A stretch of DNA of 64,000 nt from Allodiplogaster sudhausi (Eukaryota > Nematoda > Chromadorea > Rhabditida > Diplogasteridae), in the NCBI GenBank assembly GCA_945643635.1, contig CALZFC010000016.1, forward strand, positions 6,238,501 through 6,302,500. The letters run 5' to 3'. Within the stretch, counting starts at the first letter, position 1; the number at the start of each line of letters is the position of its first letter. Of the stretch, positions 12,538-23,913 are shown one piece after another. The translations under genes were made by a program, and so were the position numbers. The notes below the pieces were generated by a model that did no database searches, was not told the origin of the DNA, and saw only the letters and a list, made by a program, of their open reading frames with translations.

Positions 12538-14115
12538 CAGAGTCCCTCTTCTGGCGGTGTTGGCGGGCTGCCGATCAATGCTGTCAAAAGCTTCGGTATT
12601 CATTGGATTCTGGACTGCGACCAGGTCATCTCGCGTTTTTTTGTTATCGTGCTGGGAAAAACTGATCCAAAAGCGTTATAAATTCCTGGTGGTTTACTCG
12701 GTTGTATGCTGAATATTTGCGGTGTCAACACTCTCTAATTCATACTGAAGTATGTCTTTATTGTTATTATAATATACCACGCTTATGTAGGTTGCAGCAG
12801 TAACTCAAGACATTTAATACACAGTTAATAGATAATAATTTTTTTATGCGCTACCGTCTCGCCCGACCACCAGAGATGACCGGATCTCCACTCCCTTTAT
12901 TTGAAAGTGAACAAAAACCACCTGTGCACGGCGCGAAATATTGTTTTTAGTATATTTTAAAAACTGAAGCCGAATTGTGAAATGCTCTCTTCTACAATTC
13001 AATGAAATATTTTGGCATGAAGAATAAGAAAATTAGCGAATTTTTGCAATAATTAAACTATCATTCTTTTTGTACCTATATCTTTTCAAGTTAATAATCT
13101 CTTCTTCGTTGAGCTTATTCACGTGATGACGATCGAGGCATATTCGACTAAAACGACATTACGAACTGCATGAACTGGACAGCTTATTCTTCTATGCAAT
13201 TGAGAATTTTCTGTTGCTTTATGTAAAGGGGAAGTACTGTTCATGGATTCATGGATTCATCGATTGGAATTTGGCTTCCTTTCTTTATTTCAAATAAACT
13301 GACCCTAAAAGTGCCTGTGTGTTAATACAAGTGTTATGGTAATGAAACAATAATGAAATTGTGATCCCACTCTCCTATTGTCTTCAACCGGTCAACCTCC
13401 AATAGGAAGTGAAGCTGTTCTTGATCGTCCTTTAATATAAAAAAAAATCTAGATAGCATGACAGTAAATTGTATATTCTATTAATATTCCAAGAAAACCC
13501 AGCAGACGAAGGGAAGAGCACCTTTACTTATCCTGAGAAAACAGAGTACAAAAGGAAGTGAAAAACCGGGAATTTTATCGCTCGAACGAATCGAAAGGAG
13601 CGCTCCGATAAATCCAGAACTGAACTTTTAAAACCTCTGTAAAGAGCTCTAGATGACTGTCAATCTATCTTTTATAAATAGTAAAAAATATAGAAATACA
13701 TGGGGTTTCGGTTATCTTTGAAATTGATATCATTCTGTTGAATTTTTTGTGGCAATGGGTTTCATGGCAGATTTATCGATTGGAATTAGGCTGAGTTGCT
13801 TTATCTCAAGAAAACTAAATAGAAAAGCGCCGGTTCAGCATTGAACGAAATTCATAAATGCTTTGTACTGGCGTTTGAAAAAAAGTACAAAAAGAGCTCG
13901 ACGACTTATAAAACCCAACGTATTTCATCATTCATTATTAATGTTCTAAGAAGAGCAAGCCCAAGCGTTGCCGTTTCGAAAAGTTGACTTTTATTGTTAG
14001 CAAGCGATTGCAGAGAATGAGAGAGAGAGAAAAAGAAAGTAGAGAAGAGAGAGAAGAGAGAGAAGAGAGAGAGAGAGAGGATAAAAATTTTACTGCTTCT
14101 TTTCTTTAATCTCAC
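11995..14115 (-). repeat. large inverted repeat, right arm
   Basis: Reverse-complement partner of 7157-9286, separated from it by 2.7 kb. It includes the mirrored palindrome (12170-12397), the mirrored GA tract (12505-12545) and, near the outer end, the mirrored GA tract at 14020-14080. Confidence 0.9.
12170..12397. repeat. 228-bp palindrome, second copy
   Basis: Counterpart of the palindrome at 8878-9104, with the same TTGGCCCAACTT and GGCCGGCC core blocks. Confidence 0.9.
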
Positions 14116-15925
14116 AATAGCGCGTACAATCTGAAACCCGAAAGAATTCCTCTGTTCGCAGATCAAATGAGCAGAGCTCATCGAGTTGAATAATCAAACA
14201 TTATTTGAGAACAATTAAGCAAAACGACAATGCGTGCAAAGTAAGAAAAACACTTTTTGAAAACTGCTTCTTGTGTCAAAAGTAGCAGCTATAGTACGTA
14301 TAAACAGTACCATTACGCGTTCAATGAGATGAAGTCATAACTTTTGTCTCAGAGACAAGAAATAGCACTCGTGAACTAACATTTGTCGTCTTCTCTCTCT
14401 CTTCATTTCTCTCTTCTCTCTATCTCTCTCTGACTCTCTCTTCCTCCCTCTGTAGGTCGGTTTCTGCACCGTACACGAGCTGCAGAGTAGAATGATATTG
14501 TTCACAATAAAGTTGATTATTGTGGCCTACACTTTGGCTTACCTTTTGCACTCTATTTTCGTGATAACAGTGAAGGTGCTTTTCGCTGCAATCTCGTTGC
14601 TAAAAGTTCAACTCTTCGAAACGAAAGCTATTGGATATATGTAAGTGCCACTCTGATTTAACAAAATATACAATCTTATGCAAAACAAGATGTAGAAAAT
14701 TCTCGGTGGCTGGAGATGCGAGAGAGAGAGAGAGGTAGAGAGAGAGGGAGAGATAGGTAGATAGAGAAGGAGGGAGAAAGGGGAGATTGAGGGAGAGATA
14801 GGGGGAGAGAATGAGAGAGAGAAACAGAGAGAGAAAGAGAGACATAGGAGAAGGAGACATATATATTGCGAGGTAAATGAAAAGATGCATGATATTTTGT
14901 GTTTATTTAGTTGCATTCCTCTTTGACATTATCCTGCTTATTTTATTTTATTTTAACAGTATTTTAATTTCCTGCAATTTTCGTTAGATGTCGTTGGAGA
15001 TGATGAATGAGAGAGCGGAGAGAGAGAGAGAAAAATAACTGCCAATTATTTTTTATGCTTTTTGTATGAGGAAACACGAGGCAACTCTGACATTCTCAAT
15101 GGCTTGACATATAATCAAATGCAAAAGGTGAGGGAGGAAAATTGACAAGTGTTAATATGACGAGTTCAATTAATCGTCGAGATCTTTCTCTACTTTTGTA
15201 TTTTTTTCAAAGTTCCGCTCAGGCTGCAAATAGGCAGAATTAATCGGAAATATCTGAGCGATCAATTGGATAAGTAGAAAATTACCCACAATATCTTAGC
15301 TGCAATAAAAAAGAATTATACTCAATTTATCATCTCTTTTGCTTCCTGAACTTGTGCGAGAAACTCGACGGTGCTTTTCTATGCAATCGCCATTCTAAAA
15401 GGGCTACTCTTCAAAGCGATTTTGATTTCTGCGTGGCCGAGCGTGCTAAACATTAGTAGATATATGTATATGTAATTGAAGAATGAGGTAGAGTTTTTGT
15501 TTCGAAGAGATGCCCTTTTAGCGAGGCGATTGCAGAGAAAACCACCTTCACGTTTCCCGCAAACTACACAAAGAGAAGGGAAGAGATAAAATATATTGAC
15601 ACTAACGCCCTTTTCAATCTACCTTTTCTGAAATATATATTGACACTAACGCCCTTTTCAATCTACCTTTTCTGAAATATCTTTTTGTATCGTTCCTTAA
15701 ATCTTTCACATTTAGATTACGCGTCTCTAAAAACACTGTATCTGCAAAACATTTGATATTTGCAGGTATACAAAATGTTTTATTCTGCGAAACGAGATAT
15801 AATTGAAGAACAACCGCAGAATTCTCTGTAGCCGTAGAAGCTGTTTTAGGAAGGGTGGGGGGAGTCTGGCGATCGTCAAGGTATATCGATATATCACCAG
15901 TGCTCTCTGGACAATTATCTCTCAC

Positions 15926-15969
<44 letters not shown>

Positions 15970-16190
15970 GAAATACAAGTATTTTTAATGATCTCGCGGT
16001 TCTACTATATCATGTATTGTCGCACCACATATTAAATGGTGTAATACATTATTAATATATCGATAGTCACAATGCGACAACTCATTTGAAAATATTACGT
16101 TAAGTCCTGTGTCACAGTTTCGGAATGAATTTTTTAACGCCGCGGCACCCTCCGTTATTTCGACGAGGAACGCTGACGTAGAGACATCGC
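14116..16190. other. gene-poor repeat mosaic
   Basis: No supported gene. It holds CT (14385-14450), GA (14717-14850) and CT (15916-15966) tracts. A second copy of the 1.5-2.5 kb repeat block is also present, recognisable by GTGAAGGTGCTTTTCGCTG at 14570 and by the ATTACCCACAATATCT block at 15281. Confidence 0.7.
15594..15680 (+). repeat. tandem duplication, about 44 bp x 2
   Basis: Two adjacent identical units beginning ATTGACACTAACGCCC and ending CTTTTCTGAAATAT. Confidence 0.95.
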
Positions 16191-16211
16191 CTGATTTCTT
16201 ACTTGTATATA

Positions 16212-16378
16212 CAGTACCGCTCTGCGGCGAGGGGTCAATGCTGCGTCGGCTATAGCGGACGCGGCCAAATGGGCCAAGTGCAATATCTCGCTGCAGAAAG
16301 AGTGTTCAGGCAAATCACATATCAATATGGGATCCTGGAATTTTTCGTCAAAATTTCCCTCGCCTTTGAGCGGTACTG
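16212..16378. mobile_element. MITE related to the Tc1 element at 62.1 kb
   Basis: 167-bp element with TIRs beginning CAGTACCGCTC at both ends and TA on both sides (16210-16211, 16379-16380). Its first 140 or so bases match the left end of the Tc1-type element at 62128 (shared blocks CTGCGTCGGCTATAGCGG and TATCTCGCTG), and its right end is only a short TIR. It looks like an internal-deletion derivative that the Tc1 transposase could mobilise. Confidence 0.85.
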
Positions 16379-17193
16379 TACATATATGTAGTATTTACAG
16401 GACTTTCTTTTGGGCACCGCAATGTTCATTGACACTTCTTGCGAGCGCAGCCCAAACTTCCACCTGCTCATGCGATTATTTGCATGGCTCACCATCATGA
16501 ATAATAATAACACAAGTATCGAGTCGAATGATTTTTTTGTTTCTAAATGGTCGTCATAATCCAACAAATAATATTTCTTTATAGCGACACTCTTATTATT
16601 AAGGCCGCAAACCTTTGAGCAGACAATTAATATTTTGTAAGAAATAAATACATAGGTAGTTGCCACAAAGTTCGCATAAGGCATGAGAAGAAGAATGGTA
16701 AAAAGAGAAAAGAAGAAGAAAAAAAACTCTTTTTTTTTCTGCCACCCCTTTTTCCTGGTAATTTTTGCGCACGCAGCCCAAAAAAGATCATGCGGTTTTG
16801 TTTGACTCACTATCATGAATAATATGACACGGTTGGAAGCAGTTGATTTTAGACCCGCTCGGGGTGCGTTAATAAAAAAACTAATCAACAATGTTTATTC
16901 CGAAGATTTTTATTAATAACATCAAATTATGCAGTTGTTTATACTAATTACTAAAGATGAAGAGTGTTGAGAGGGGAAAGAAAGAGGCGAAAGAAGTACA
17001 GATTGAGAGAGAGAACAAGAAATTAGTGAGAGAGAGAGATGGAGAGTGAGTATATTAGCTGGTTGAAAGTGTATATTAGAACATTATGAAAATCTTGAAT
17101 AGCTCGTGCGGTTTGTACCTAACAATATTCGTGAAGAATTGACATAGATGGAGGATACTTTTTATGGAGGATATGAAGAAGTACCCAAATAAC
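16379..17193. other. no gene seen; two diverged direct repeats
   Basis: Blocks at about 16441-16545 and 16760-16850 share CGCAGCCCAAA followed by TCATGAATAATA. A long minus-strand open frame across 16322-16891 has low-complexity Lys/Phe content and runs into the MITE, so it is not called. Confidence 0.5.
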
Positions 17194-17265
17194 AAAGCGT
17201 TTCGCAGCGGCGTGGATCTGAATCGCGTTCGTGTACGGCAGCCACAGCGGAGGCATCCCCAGTTT
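17194..17265 (-). CDS. candidate exon of an unknown minus-strand gene
   Basis: Acceptor TTCCTTCAG, then 24 in-frame codons beginning KLGMPPLWLPYTNAIQ, then a GTTATT donor. Base composition is GC-rich compared with the flanks. It starts and ends in phase 0 and could follow the candidate exon at 17386-17477, which can end in phase 0 at a GTTGGG donor. I do not recognise the protein. It might belong to a second receptor-type gene, but nothing shows this directly. Confidence 0.45.
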
Positions 17266-17385
17266 CTGAAGGAAAATATGCGCGAAATACCATAATATGC
17301 CACGTTTATTGTATGTGCATACATATGGGCATACACATGTATGTGACTGTAGTCTAATCAAATCCTAATCGCCTCCTTCCCCAAC

Positions 17386-17477
17386 AAACAGATCACAACT
17401 GGGATCCAGCCAACCAAAGTGCCGCGTCGAGGAGATCCACTTCGACATGCTTCGCCGCCGCAGGAGCCTTGCTCTTC
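17386..17477 (-). CDS. candidate exon of an unknown minus-strand gene
   Basis: The acceptor CTTATCGCAG is preceded on the minus strand by a CT tract (GA on the plus strand, 17515-17582). The exon is open in two frames: one reads RRRSMSKWISSTRHFGWLD and reaches a GTTGGG donor, the other reads AAKHVEVDLLDAALWLAG and stops at 17393. The first would splice in phase to the exon at 17194-17265, which is why I prefer it. Confidence 0.4.
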
Positions 17478-20418
17478 CTGCGATAAGCAAGCAGATGATA
17501 ACGGGCGCAGACAGAGGCAGAGAGATAGAGATAGAGAGAGATAAAGAGGGATAAGGAAGAGAGAGATAGAGAGAGAGAGAGAAGCACTCTGAACGTTGAA
17601 AGTTGAAGCATCAAACGTTGTGCATAAAAGCGAAAAAGCAACAAAAAGTTCTTTTGGTTAGATTTTTATTTAATTTTTTTTGAAATTTTGGATGATATTT
17701 CGTTTTGCAGCAATGAGCCCGCTTTATCAACATATCGCTTTCCTATCACCTTTACCTTTTCAATGCATACAGAAAACCTCCGGCCACTTGAATTTTTGAT
17801 ATTCGCAATCGTTTCACTCCTATTAATTCCCGCATTGACGTGAACAAAAATTCGACAACTTGCAAGCCGAAATATATATATATATATAATATATATATTA
17901 CCTTTGTTATGCCAAGATTGTACATATTTGAGTCGACTGTCTACACTAACTTTTGTAGCCGGAGACCGCTCGATGACCTCCTCTCACCTCCGCTTCGTCT
18001 AGCAGGCAGCCAACCGTAGGTGAAGAGACAAAGGAGAATGAAAAGAAGCAGAGCGAGAACGACGCCACTTCTCTACAGAGACGGCGAATTTTTTTGTTCT
18101 TAAAAAAAAAAAACTCAATTGTTCTTACGAATACTACTCTTTTACTATAAAAAAAAATCACAAACTCAGAACAAGACAGAGAATAATAAGTCCCTATTCC
18201 ATTAGAAGCAGCGCCACTTATCGAGACGAGCACACGCCTCAGTTCTGCGTTGAGGGAATCGCCGTCGTTGCAGAAGAGATCCAGAAGGGAGTCTCGGAGA
18301 ATGCTAGATTAGTCAGACAAAATCAATATGAAAATTCATATTTAAAAAAAGGTTATTTTTAATCGCAGAATAATTATACTAAAATTTCTTGAAAAAATTA
18401 TTCAAGTCGATTTTCCAAAAAAAAAACAGCTGTCGATATGACACTTAAAAAAAATATAGTGGGTAAAAAAAAATATAAAAAATCTCTCGATAAAACGTCT
18501 GACCTCGGGGAAAACTTGTGTGCCACTCGTACATCAGTAGAGCGCGTCACGTGTACACAATTCGATCTACTCTCTGCTCGGCAGTCATGGTCCTGTAACG
18601 ATCTACGGCAGAGCGAGCGAGGTATACGGTACGAAGGCGTCGAGGGACTGTGCACACAATTAGAGGAAAGGTATCAAGCTATTCTACCTTCCCCCCCCCT
18701 CCCACCATCCACTCATTCACATCATTTCAAACATTTCTGTGAAGGGCGCATGTACAGACGACGCGGCAAGTTTGTCTGCCGACACCGTGTCGGAGAAGGA
18801 CCGGACATTCGGACGCTTTTCATATACAATATTCCATAATTTCTTTAGTCCGCCAGCATCATGCTTTTAGTCAGCAATTTCTCACCCCGTGCCATTTCGC
18901 TCTCTTTGATAGGGAATGTACAAAATTACAGAAGAGAGAGAGAGAGAGAGAGGGAGCGAGAGACAGAGAGAGAGAGGGAGAGAGAGTGAAATTCCTGTGG
19001 AAGAGAACAGACTATTGTGTTTGTGTCAATATCTACACTTCTTATTTAAAGATAGGCAATTATGATGGATTATCGCGTCAATATCTACGTTTGTCTTCGA
19101 TCGAACGCACTATTCAGACAATAACTTATTAATATGAGATTTCGACATAGTAGAACTACCGGGCAACACATTCTAATGAAAAGTTAGAGATAATCAATCA
19201 AACGTTGTAAAATTAATGTCATATTCGTTCTATAAATAAATAAATAAGAACAAATAATTATATAAAAGTGCGAGCTTTGACATTGTTCTGAATGTCCTTC
19301 GCAGACAACATAAAGTAGACGACTGAAATGCCGAACTGAGTGAAATTGATGTTCAAGTAGACAAACGCTCTGGAAGATGGTAATCAGATGGCAATCTCAT
19401 TTGCATACATTTTCAAATTAATGATTTCCTCTCATTTCACACCTGGATAAGCTCGTCCTCTCCCTTTATCCCTCTTTCTCCCTCCCTCTTTGTCTCTCTC
19501 TCTCTCTCTCATTCTCGCTTTTTAACTCCCTCTTTTGTCTATGCATCTTCTTTCTGCCATGCTCTTTTAGCTCTCATTCTCACCGCTGGTTTTCCCGCGT
19601 CCATTTCTTCTTAGTTACCGATTCAAAGCGAGCTGAGACTGATGAGTATTCAATAGCATATACATATGTAGATAATTGAAATAGAGAGGAAAAAATAATA
19701 AATATGTTCATTTAAAGTAAATAAAGTGTGAAAGAAGTCGTAAATAAATAAGTAGAGCAACCACACTGAGAAGCATAGCAACTATGCCAATGGAATGCAC
19801 TTTTCACTATCTAATTCATTGTTCTCTCTCTCCCTCAGTTTCTCTCTTTCTCTCTTTCTCTTTCTGTGTCTCTTTTATCTTCCTTTCTCTTTCTCTACTT
19901 CTCTGTCTTTCTGACTTTCTGTCTCTCGCTCTCCGTCTCTCTCAGTGGACGATAGATGAGAGTGACAGAGAGAGAGAGTTAGAGAACGAGAGAAAGAGCG
20001 AGAGAGACAAAGAGAGAAAGGGAGAGAGAGGGAGAGAGAGAGGGAGGGAGAGGGAGAGAGATAGAGGATAGCTTAACCCAATCGTACATAAGTTGCTCGA
20101 AGAGAAGACGGAGGCGATAAGCGGTTCAAATGCACAGAACTATATTCGAACGCATTTTCCCTTTTCTAGCCTTTTCCGATAAACTCCTTGTGCTGGCTTA
20201 TCAGGCAATCAGCGCACGTGGAGTTTTCTTTTTTCATGTTTTTCGAGCGGTCAGAAATGTACCAGTTTACCAAGACCGTCAAAACTAATCTTTGATTTAC
20301 AAGAACACTTGTGTTTCATGAGATGATGACATTTGATTTTCGTTTGTAATTGCTAAAACTATTTTTTTGGAAACCTTTAAAATACATGTATATATGTATC
20401 TTACAAGCAGAACCATAT
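17478..20418. other. no firm gene; microsatellites and GC-rich island
   Basis: Contains a GA tract at 17515-17582 and another at 18932-18990. A GC-richer stretch at 18500-18680 is open in more than one frame but has no recognisable domain or start, so it is not called. A possible minus-strand donor (GAG/GTGAGA) sits near 17980. Confidence 0.5.
19816..20062. repeat. CT tract facing GA tract (hairpin-forming)
   Basis: CT-rich at 19816-19943 and GA-rich at 19960-20062, separated by under 20 bp. This gives mutually complementary arms of about 100 bp. Confidence 0.9.
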
Positions 20419-21673
20419 TCACTTCTTAATTTTTCGCTTGACTGCTTTTCTGAGTGGCCGGCCGTCGTCACTCGCGCTCTCCACGGACGTCTTGGACGGT
20501 TGTCTCTTCACAATCTTGGAGGACGTCTTAAATTGGAAACAGTAATTAAAAAACTAAAAAAAAAACTGCAGCATGAAAATACTATTGTAAATAGGAGTCC
20601 ATTTACAATAGTATTTTTTACTCATTTATAACCTTTAAAAGGGAGAAAAACGTTTTAAATACAGGGAGAAGACAGTGTGTGTTTTTATTAACGATTAATA
20701 AAGAAATAATTAACTAAAAATAAAGTAATTAAGGAATTAAAAAAATATATATCTTTAATAAAAAAACTCATCAGCACCACTCCGTAGAAGAATCGCACGG
20801 TGAGCGCGACGGCCATTTCTACGAGCAGCAACACAACAGAGAAGAAGAGGCCGATGATGCCGAGCACAAAGATGCCGATGACGTTCCAGATGGCTGAGCA
20901 GAACAACCCACGTTTGAATTCGCGCCTTTTCCCCTGAGACCCAAAGGCGAGAGAGTATGTGTCATCCGACTATAATACTACTCATTGACAGGGAATTTTG
21001 CTTGCGGATTACTCGTTGAGTTTTGTGCTGCTTAAAAAAAATCTTTTTTCCTCTACTGAAGTTTTTTTCTGTTCCTAAAATTATGCAGATGTAAAGCCAC
21101 TTTTGAGAATGTACACTATTGGCGGGAAAGCGAATAAAAATAATTATAAAAATACAAATTTTGGTGCTGACTCATCGGCCTCGCTATCGATGCGACATTG
21201 TAGCGTGCAGACGTGCAACCGTTCCGCTCGGTCGACCACTTGCGATCCTGTGGATTTGAGGGGGGAGCAAAGTGATAAATGCATTTAAAATTTAGAAAAC
21301 GTGCTTGAGTCGAACCTGTAGGTGCAGAAATAACGTGTAAATGAGATCGTATTAATCGAAATTCAAAATTGTCAAAGTAATAAATGTGACAAAATAATTA
21401 TTTTAATTCGTAATTATTGCTGAATATTCATAATTATTGACGAAAAATCTATAGAAGTATTACGGTAGCTACTGCTGACTGGAAGGTATCTTCGATGTAG
21501 CTTGTCGATCATTGGATAGTTGTCCGAGATGAGCTGATCGATTACGTCACGCCACGGATTGCCTCGCGCAAAGAGGAAGTGCACAGAGTCGCCATTTCCA
21601 TCTGATAACGAGGGAGAGAGGGAGATAGAGAGAAGGAGAAAGAGTGAGAGATAAAGAGAGAGAGAGAAATAGG

Positions 21674-21706
<33 letters not shown>

Positions 21707-22929
21707 AAGTCGGAACAGCGCGAACATATTCCATGAAACATTGTTGCAGTATTTTGCGGCCTTTTATTTCCCCCTTCTGATTCCACTCCCCCGCTTCCGA
21801 CATTCGTATATATAGCCACCAACGAATATCGGGCAGCACGAGCGCATTGCACGTCCTGTACGTGGCGGCCATGTTATGGTAGTCTTCTTGCGCTAGGAAG
21901 ATGTAGTTCTCCTCGGCGACCTTCTGCAGCCTTTCAGAGCATTCAGAGCCGGTAACGGCCCGGCCCTGGCGGGCCCGCGGGCCGGGCCGGCCCAATTTCC
22001 CAGGGCCCCGGGCCGGGCCGGGCCCAAAAAAGTTGGACGGGCCCGTGAGCCCGTTTGGGCCCGATAAGCACACGATGTCGTCCAGTCAGGAAGATAGGTA
22101 GCATTATTAAGTGCAAAACTTTCTTCATTTATCCATTTTCCCCTTAAAACTTTTTATTCTATACATTAAAATGAATGTTCATAGCATGAGCATGAAAAAA
22201 TCTAAATTTCAAAATGCTCTGTAGCTTGTCGGACTTTTTCCCCGAAATTTTTTTAAAAAGCGGGCTCAAACGGGCCCACGGGCCGGGCCCAAAATTCTAG
22301 GGCCCGGAAATCGTTCGGGCCGGGCCGGCCCAAAAATTTTGGGCCATTTACCGGCTCTGGTCCCATTCCATTCGGGAGCCTCGAAATGGGAGAAATGGCG
22401 CGAAATTCAAAACAAAATTTATTCTTTAAATGTAAAATAAAAATTTCTCCTCACAATTAAGCCATGGTCAATGCCGGCCTGTACGCTTTTCCCTCGTGCG
22501 CCGAAATGCATAGTTTCGTTGATCCTTAAAGTATTATTATTATATTATCAAATAAAACGGCACTTTTCAATCGGCTTTGTAAAACCGGCGCTTTTCCAAC
22601 GGCAGCTACCTTTGTTATTCGTTGAATTTGTAAATCTGACTGATATCAGCAGCTTACTTGGAATTTCTAGGGATTGTTCAATATAAAAAGGAAAAAAATT
22701 CTAAAATAAGCAATATAAAAAAGCTACGAATATCCCTTGACCATCCGCTCGGATAGAAGAGCAGCTTGTAGAGGCCGGCGCGCACGAGCTGCTCGGCCTC
22801 GTCGTGCGAGGAGATCGTGCCGTTTCTCATTGGAGAGAGGAGAGAGGTCAGCAGGATGGCCGAGTACAAGCTGTTGAGAAAGCTTGTCTTGAATACGAGC
22901 ACGAGGAGAAGGAGGAGTTGGCCTGGAGG

Positions 22930-22970
<41 letters not shown>

Positions 22971-23145
22971 GAGAGCGAGAAGAGAGAGAATAAGGAAAGA
23001 AAGAGAGAGTGAGGGAGAGAAGAAAGATAGAGAGAATAACGAGAGATAAGAGAGAGAGAGAAAGAGAGAGAGAAGGGTCTTATCTGATATGAGATGTAAG
23101 CTGTGAAAGTTTACGTTGAACAGCTCCGTAGGCGATCCAAGCGAA
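20419..23145 (-). CDS. divergent ionotropic glutamate receptor-like gene, 3' part
   Basis: Minus-strand exons, all joining in phase: 23115-23145 (31 bp), 22728-22922, 22368-22379 plus 21824-21943 (one exon, split by a MITE), 21480-21601, 20781-20933, 20419-20526. Joined without the MITE they total 741 bp, or 246 codons and a stop. Seen in order: a pore-side segment FAWIAYGAV; a hydrophobic M3-like helix ending LYSAILLTSLLSP; a ligand-core S2 region (EAEQLVRAGLYKLLFYP, then NYIFLAQEDY, then FARGNPWRDVIDQLI); an M4-like helix NVIGIFVLGIIGLFF; and a basic Ser/Lys tail. This order is that of iGluR/IR channels from the pore to the C terminus. The canonical SYTANLAAF motif is absent, as in divergent IRs. 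The amino-terminal domain, S1 and M1 were not found upstream. Several acceptors lie against CT microsatellites. The MITE probably inactivates this copy unless it is spliced out. Confidence 0.7.
21605..21711 (+). repeat. GA microsatellite = CT tract at a minus-strand acceptor
   Basis: Ends directly at the acceptor (GTTATCAG) of the receptor exon 21480-21601, forming its upstream pyrimidine tract. Confidence 0.9.
21944..22359. mobile_element. hAT-like MITE inside a receptor exon
   Basis: 416 bp bounded by TIRs beginning CAGAGCCGGTAA. The long subterminal parts are GGGCCC/CCGGGCC-rich and inverted relative to each other, with an AT-rich middle. The flanking octamers are AGAGCATT and GTCCCATT, which share only four positions, so an 8-bp target duplication is plausible but decayed. 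Removing the element and one octamer restores the frame of the surrounding receptor exon. The terminal CAGAG and 8-bp spacing point to hAT; no transposase is present. Confidence 0.75.
22930..23080 (+). repeat. GA microsatellite = CT tract at a minus-strand acceptor
   Basis: On the minus strand this CT run ends in CCCCTCCAG, the acceptor of the M3 exon 22728-22922. It fills most of the 192-bp intron between that exon and the 31-bp exon. Confidence 0.9.
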
Positions 23146-23243
23146 CTAGGTTTCATCATTTCATTCAGATTTATTATTGAGTATTTATGTTACCGTTTAA
23201 TAAAAATATTTTCATTGGTCCACAAATATTAGGTTTTTTCGCT

Positions 23244-23246
<3 letters not shown>

Positions 23247-23309
<63 letters not shown>

Positions 23310-23310
23310 C
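23247..23310. repeat. (TA)n microsatellite
   Basis: About 60 bp of alternating TA directly abutting a pogo-like MITE. Confidence 0.97.
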
Positions 23311-23311
23311 A

Positions 23312-23435
23312 CCGTATTTTCTCTATTAGTGCCCCTCCCTCTATTAGAACCCCCCCCCCCCTCCAATAGTGCCCCCCCCTCTCTAAAGGGCGTTGAAAAA
23401 TAGCACCCCCGGGGGCACTAATAGAGAAAATACGG
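23312..23435. mobile_element. short pogo/Tc1-like MITE, copy 1
   Basis: 124-bp element with perfect terminal inverted repeats beginning CCGTATTTTCTCTATTAG. The interior is C-rich on one side (runs of CCCC) and contains GGGGGCACTAATAG. The right flank is TA; the left flank is CA, probably a mutated TA. Related to 55793-56220. Confidence 0.85.
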
Positions 23436-23913
23436 TATATATCTACATATATATATATACATTTATATAGTGCAATAAAAGTGCATATTTTGGTTTTTCA
23501 TGCATATTTTTTTCTTCAAAGTGATGGAAAGTTTATGAAATTCTCAAGATTGCTTCGGTATAGTGACACCCTTAAATTAGTATAATATTGGTTTCATTGA
23601 TCAACTATTGATCGAGAAAAAAATCAATAACTCAAATTACCCGTTTAGCCAATTTAGTCGTGCTGGATGAAATGATTTATTTCTTTGATCTTACTGGAGT
23701 TTTAAGGAAATTTTATTTTATTTGCATTGAAGAACATCTCAGGGAAAACTTTTAGGTCTAGTTCTTATTTAATCTCATGTTCTTACATGCTGGCTGCTCT
23801 TAATCGAGATTCATTCAATCGGCCTGTGATACAGAAGGCTCAGCAGGATAAAATTAATCATTTACTTGAATGCTTATTGTAATAATGATTTTAATGTATA
23901 GATAGATAATCTT

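Noticed and set aside
16322..16891. 189-codon minus-strand open frame
   Set aside because: Low-complexity Lys/Phe sequence that runs into the MITE, with no domain and no splice or start support.
21414..22073. 219-codon minus-strand open frame read as one protein
   Set aside because: It runs through the GGGCCC-rich MITE end, a true receptor exon, a CT microsatellite intron and a second exon; only the two exon parts are coding.
23187..23369. Open frame with Tyr/Ile repeats
   Set aside because: Translation of the (TA)n microsatellite and a MITE end.
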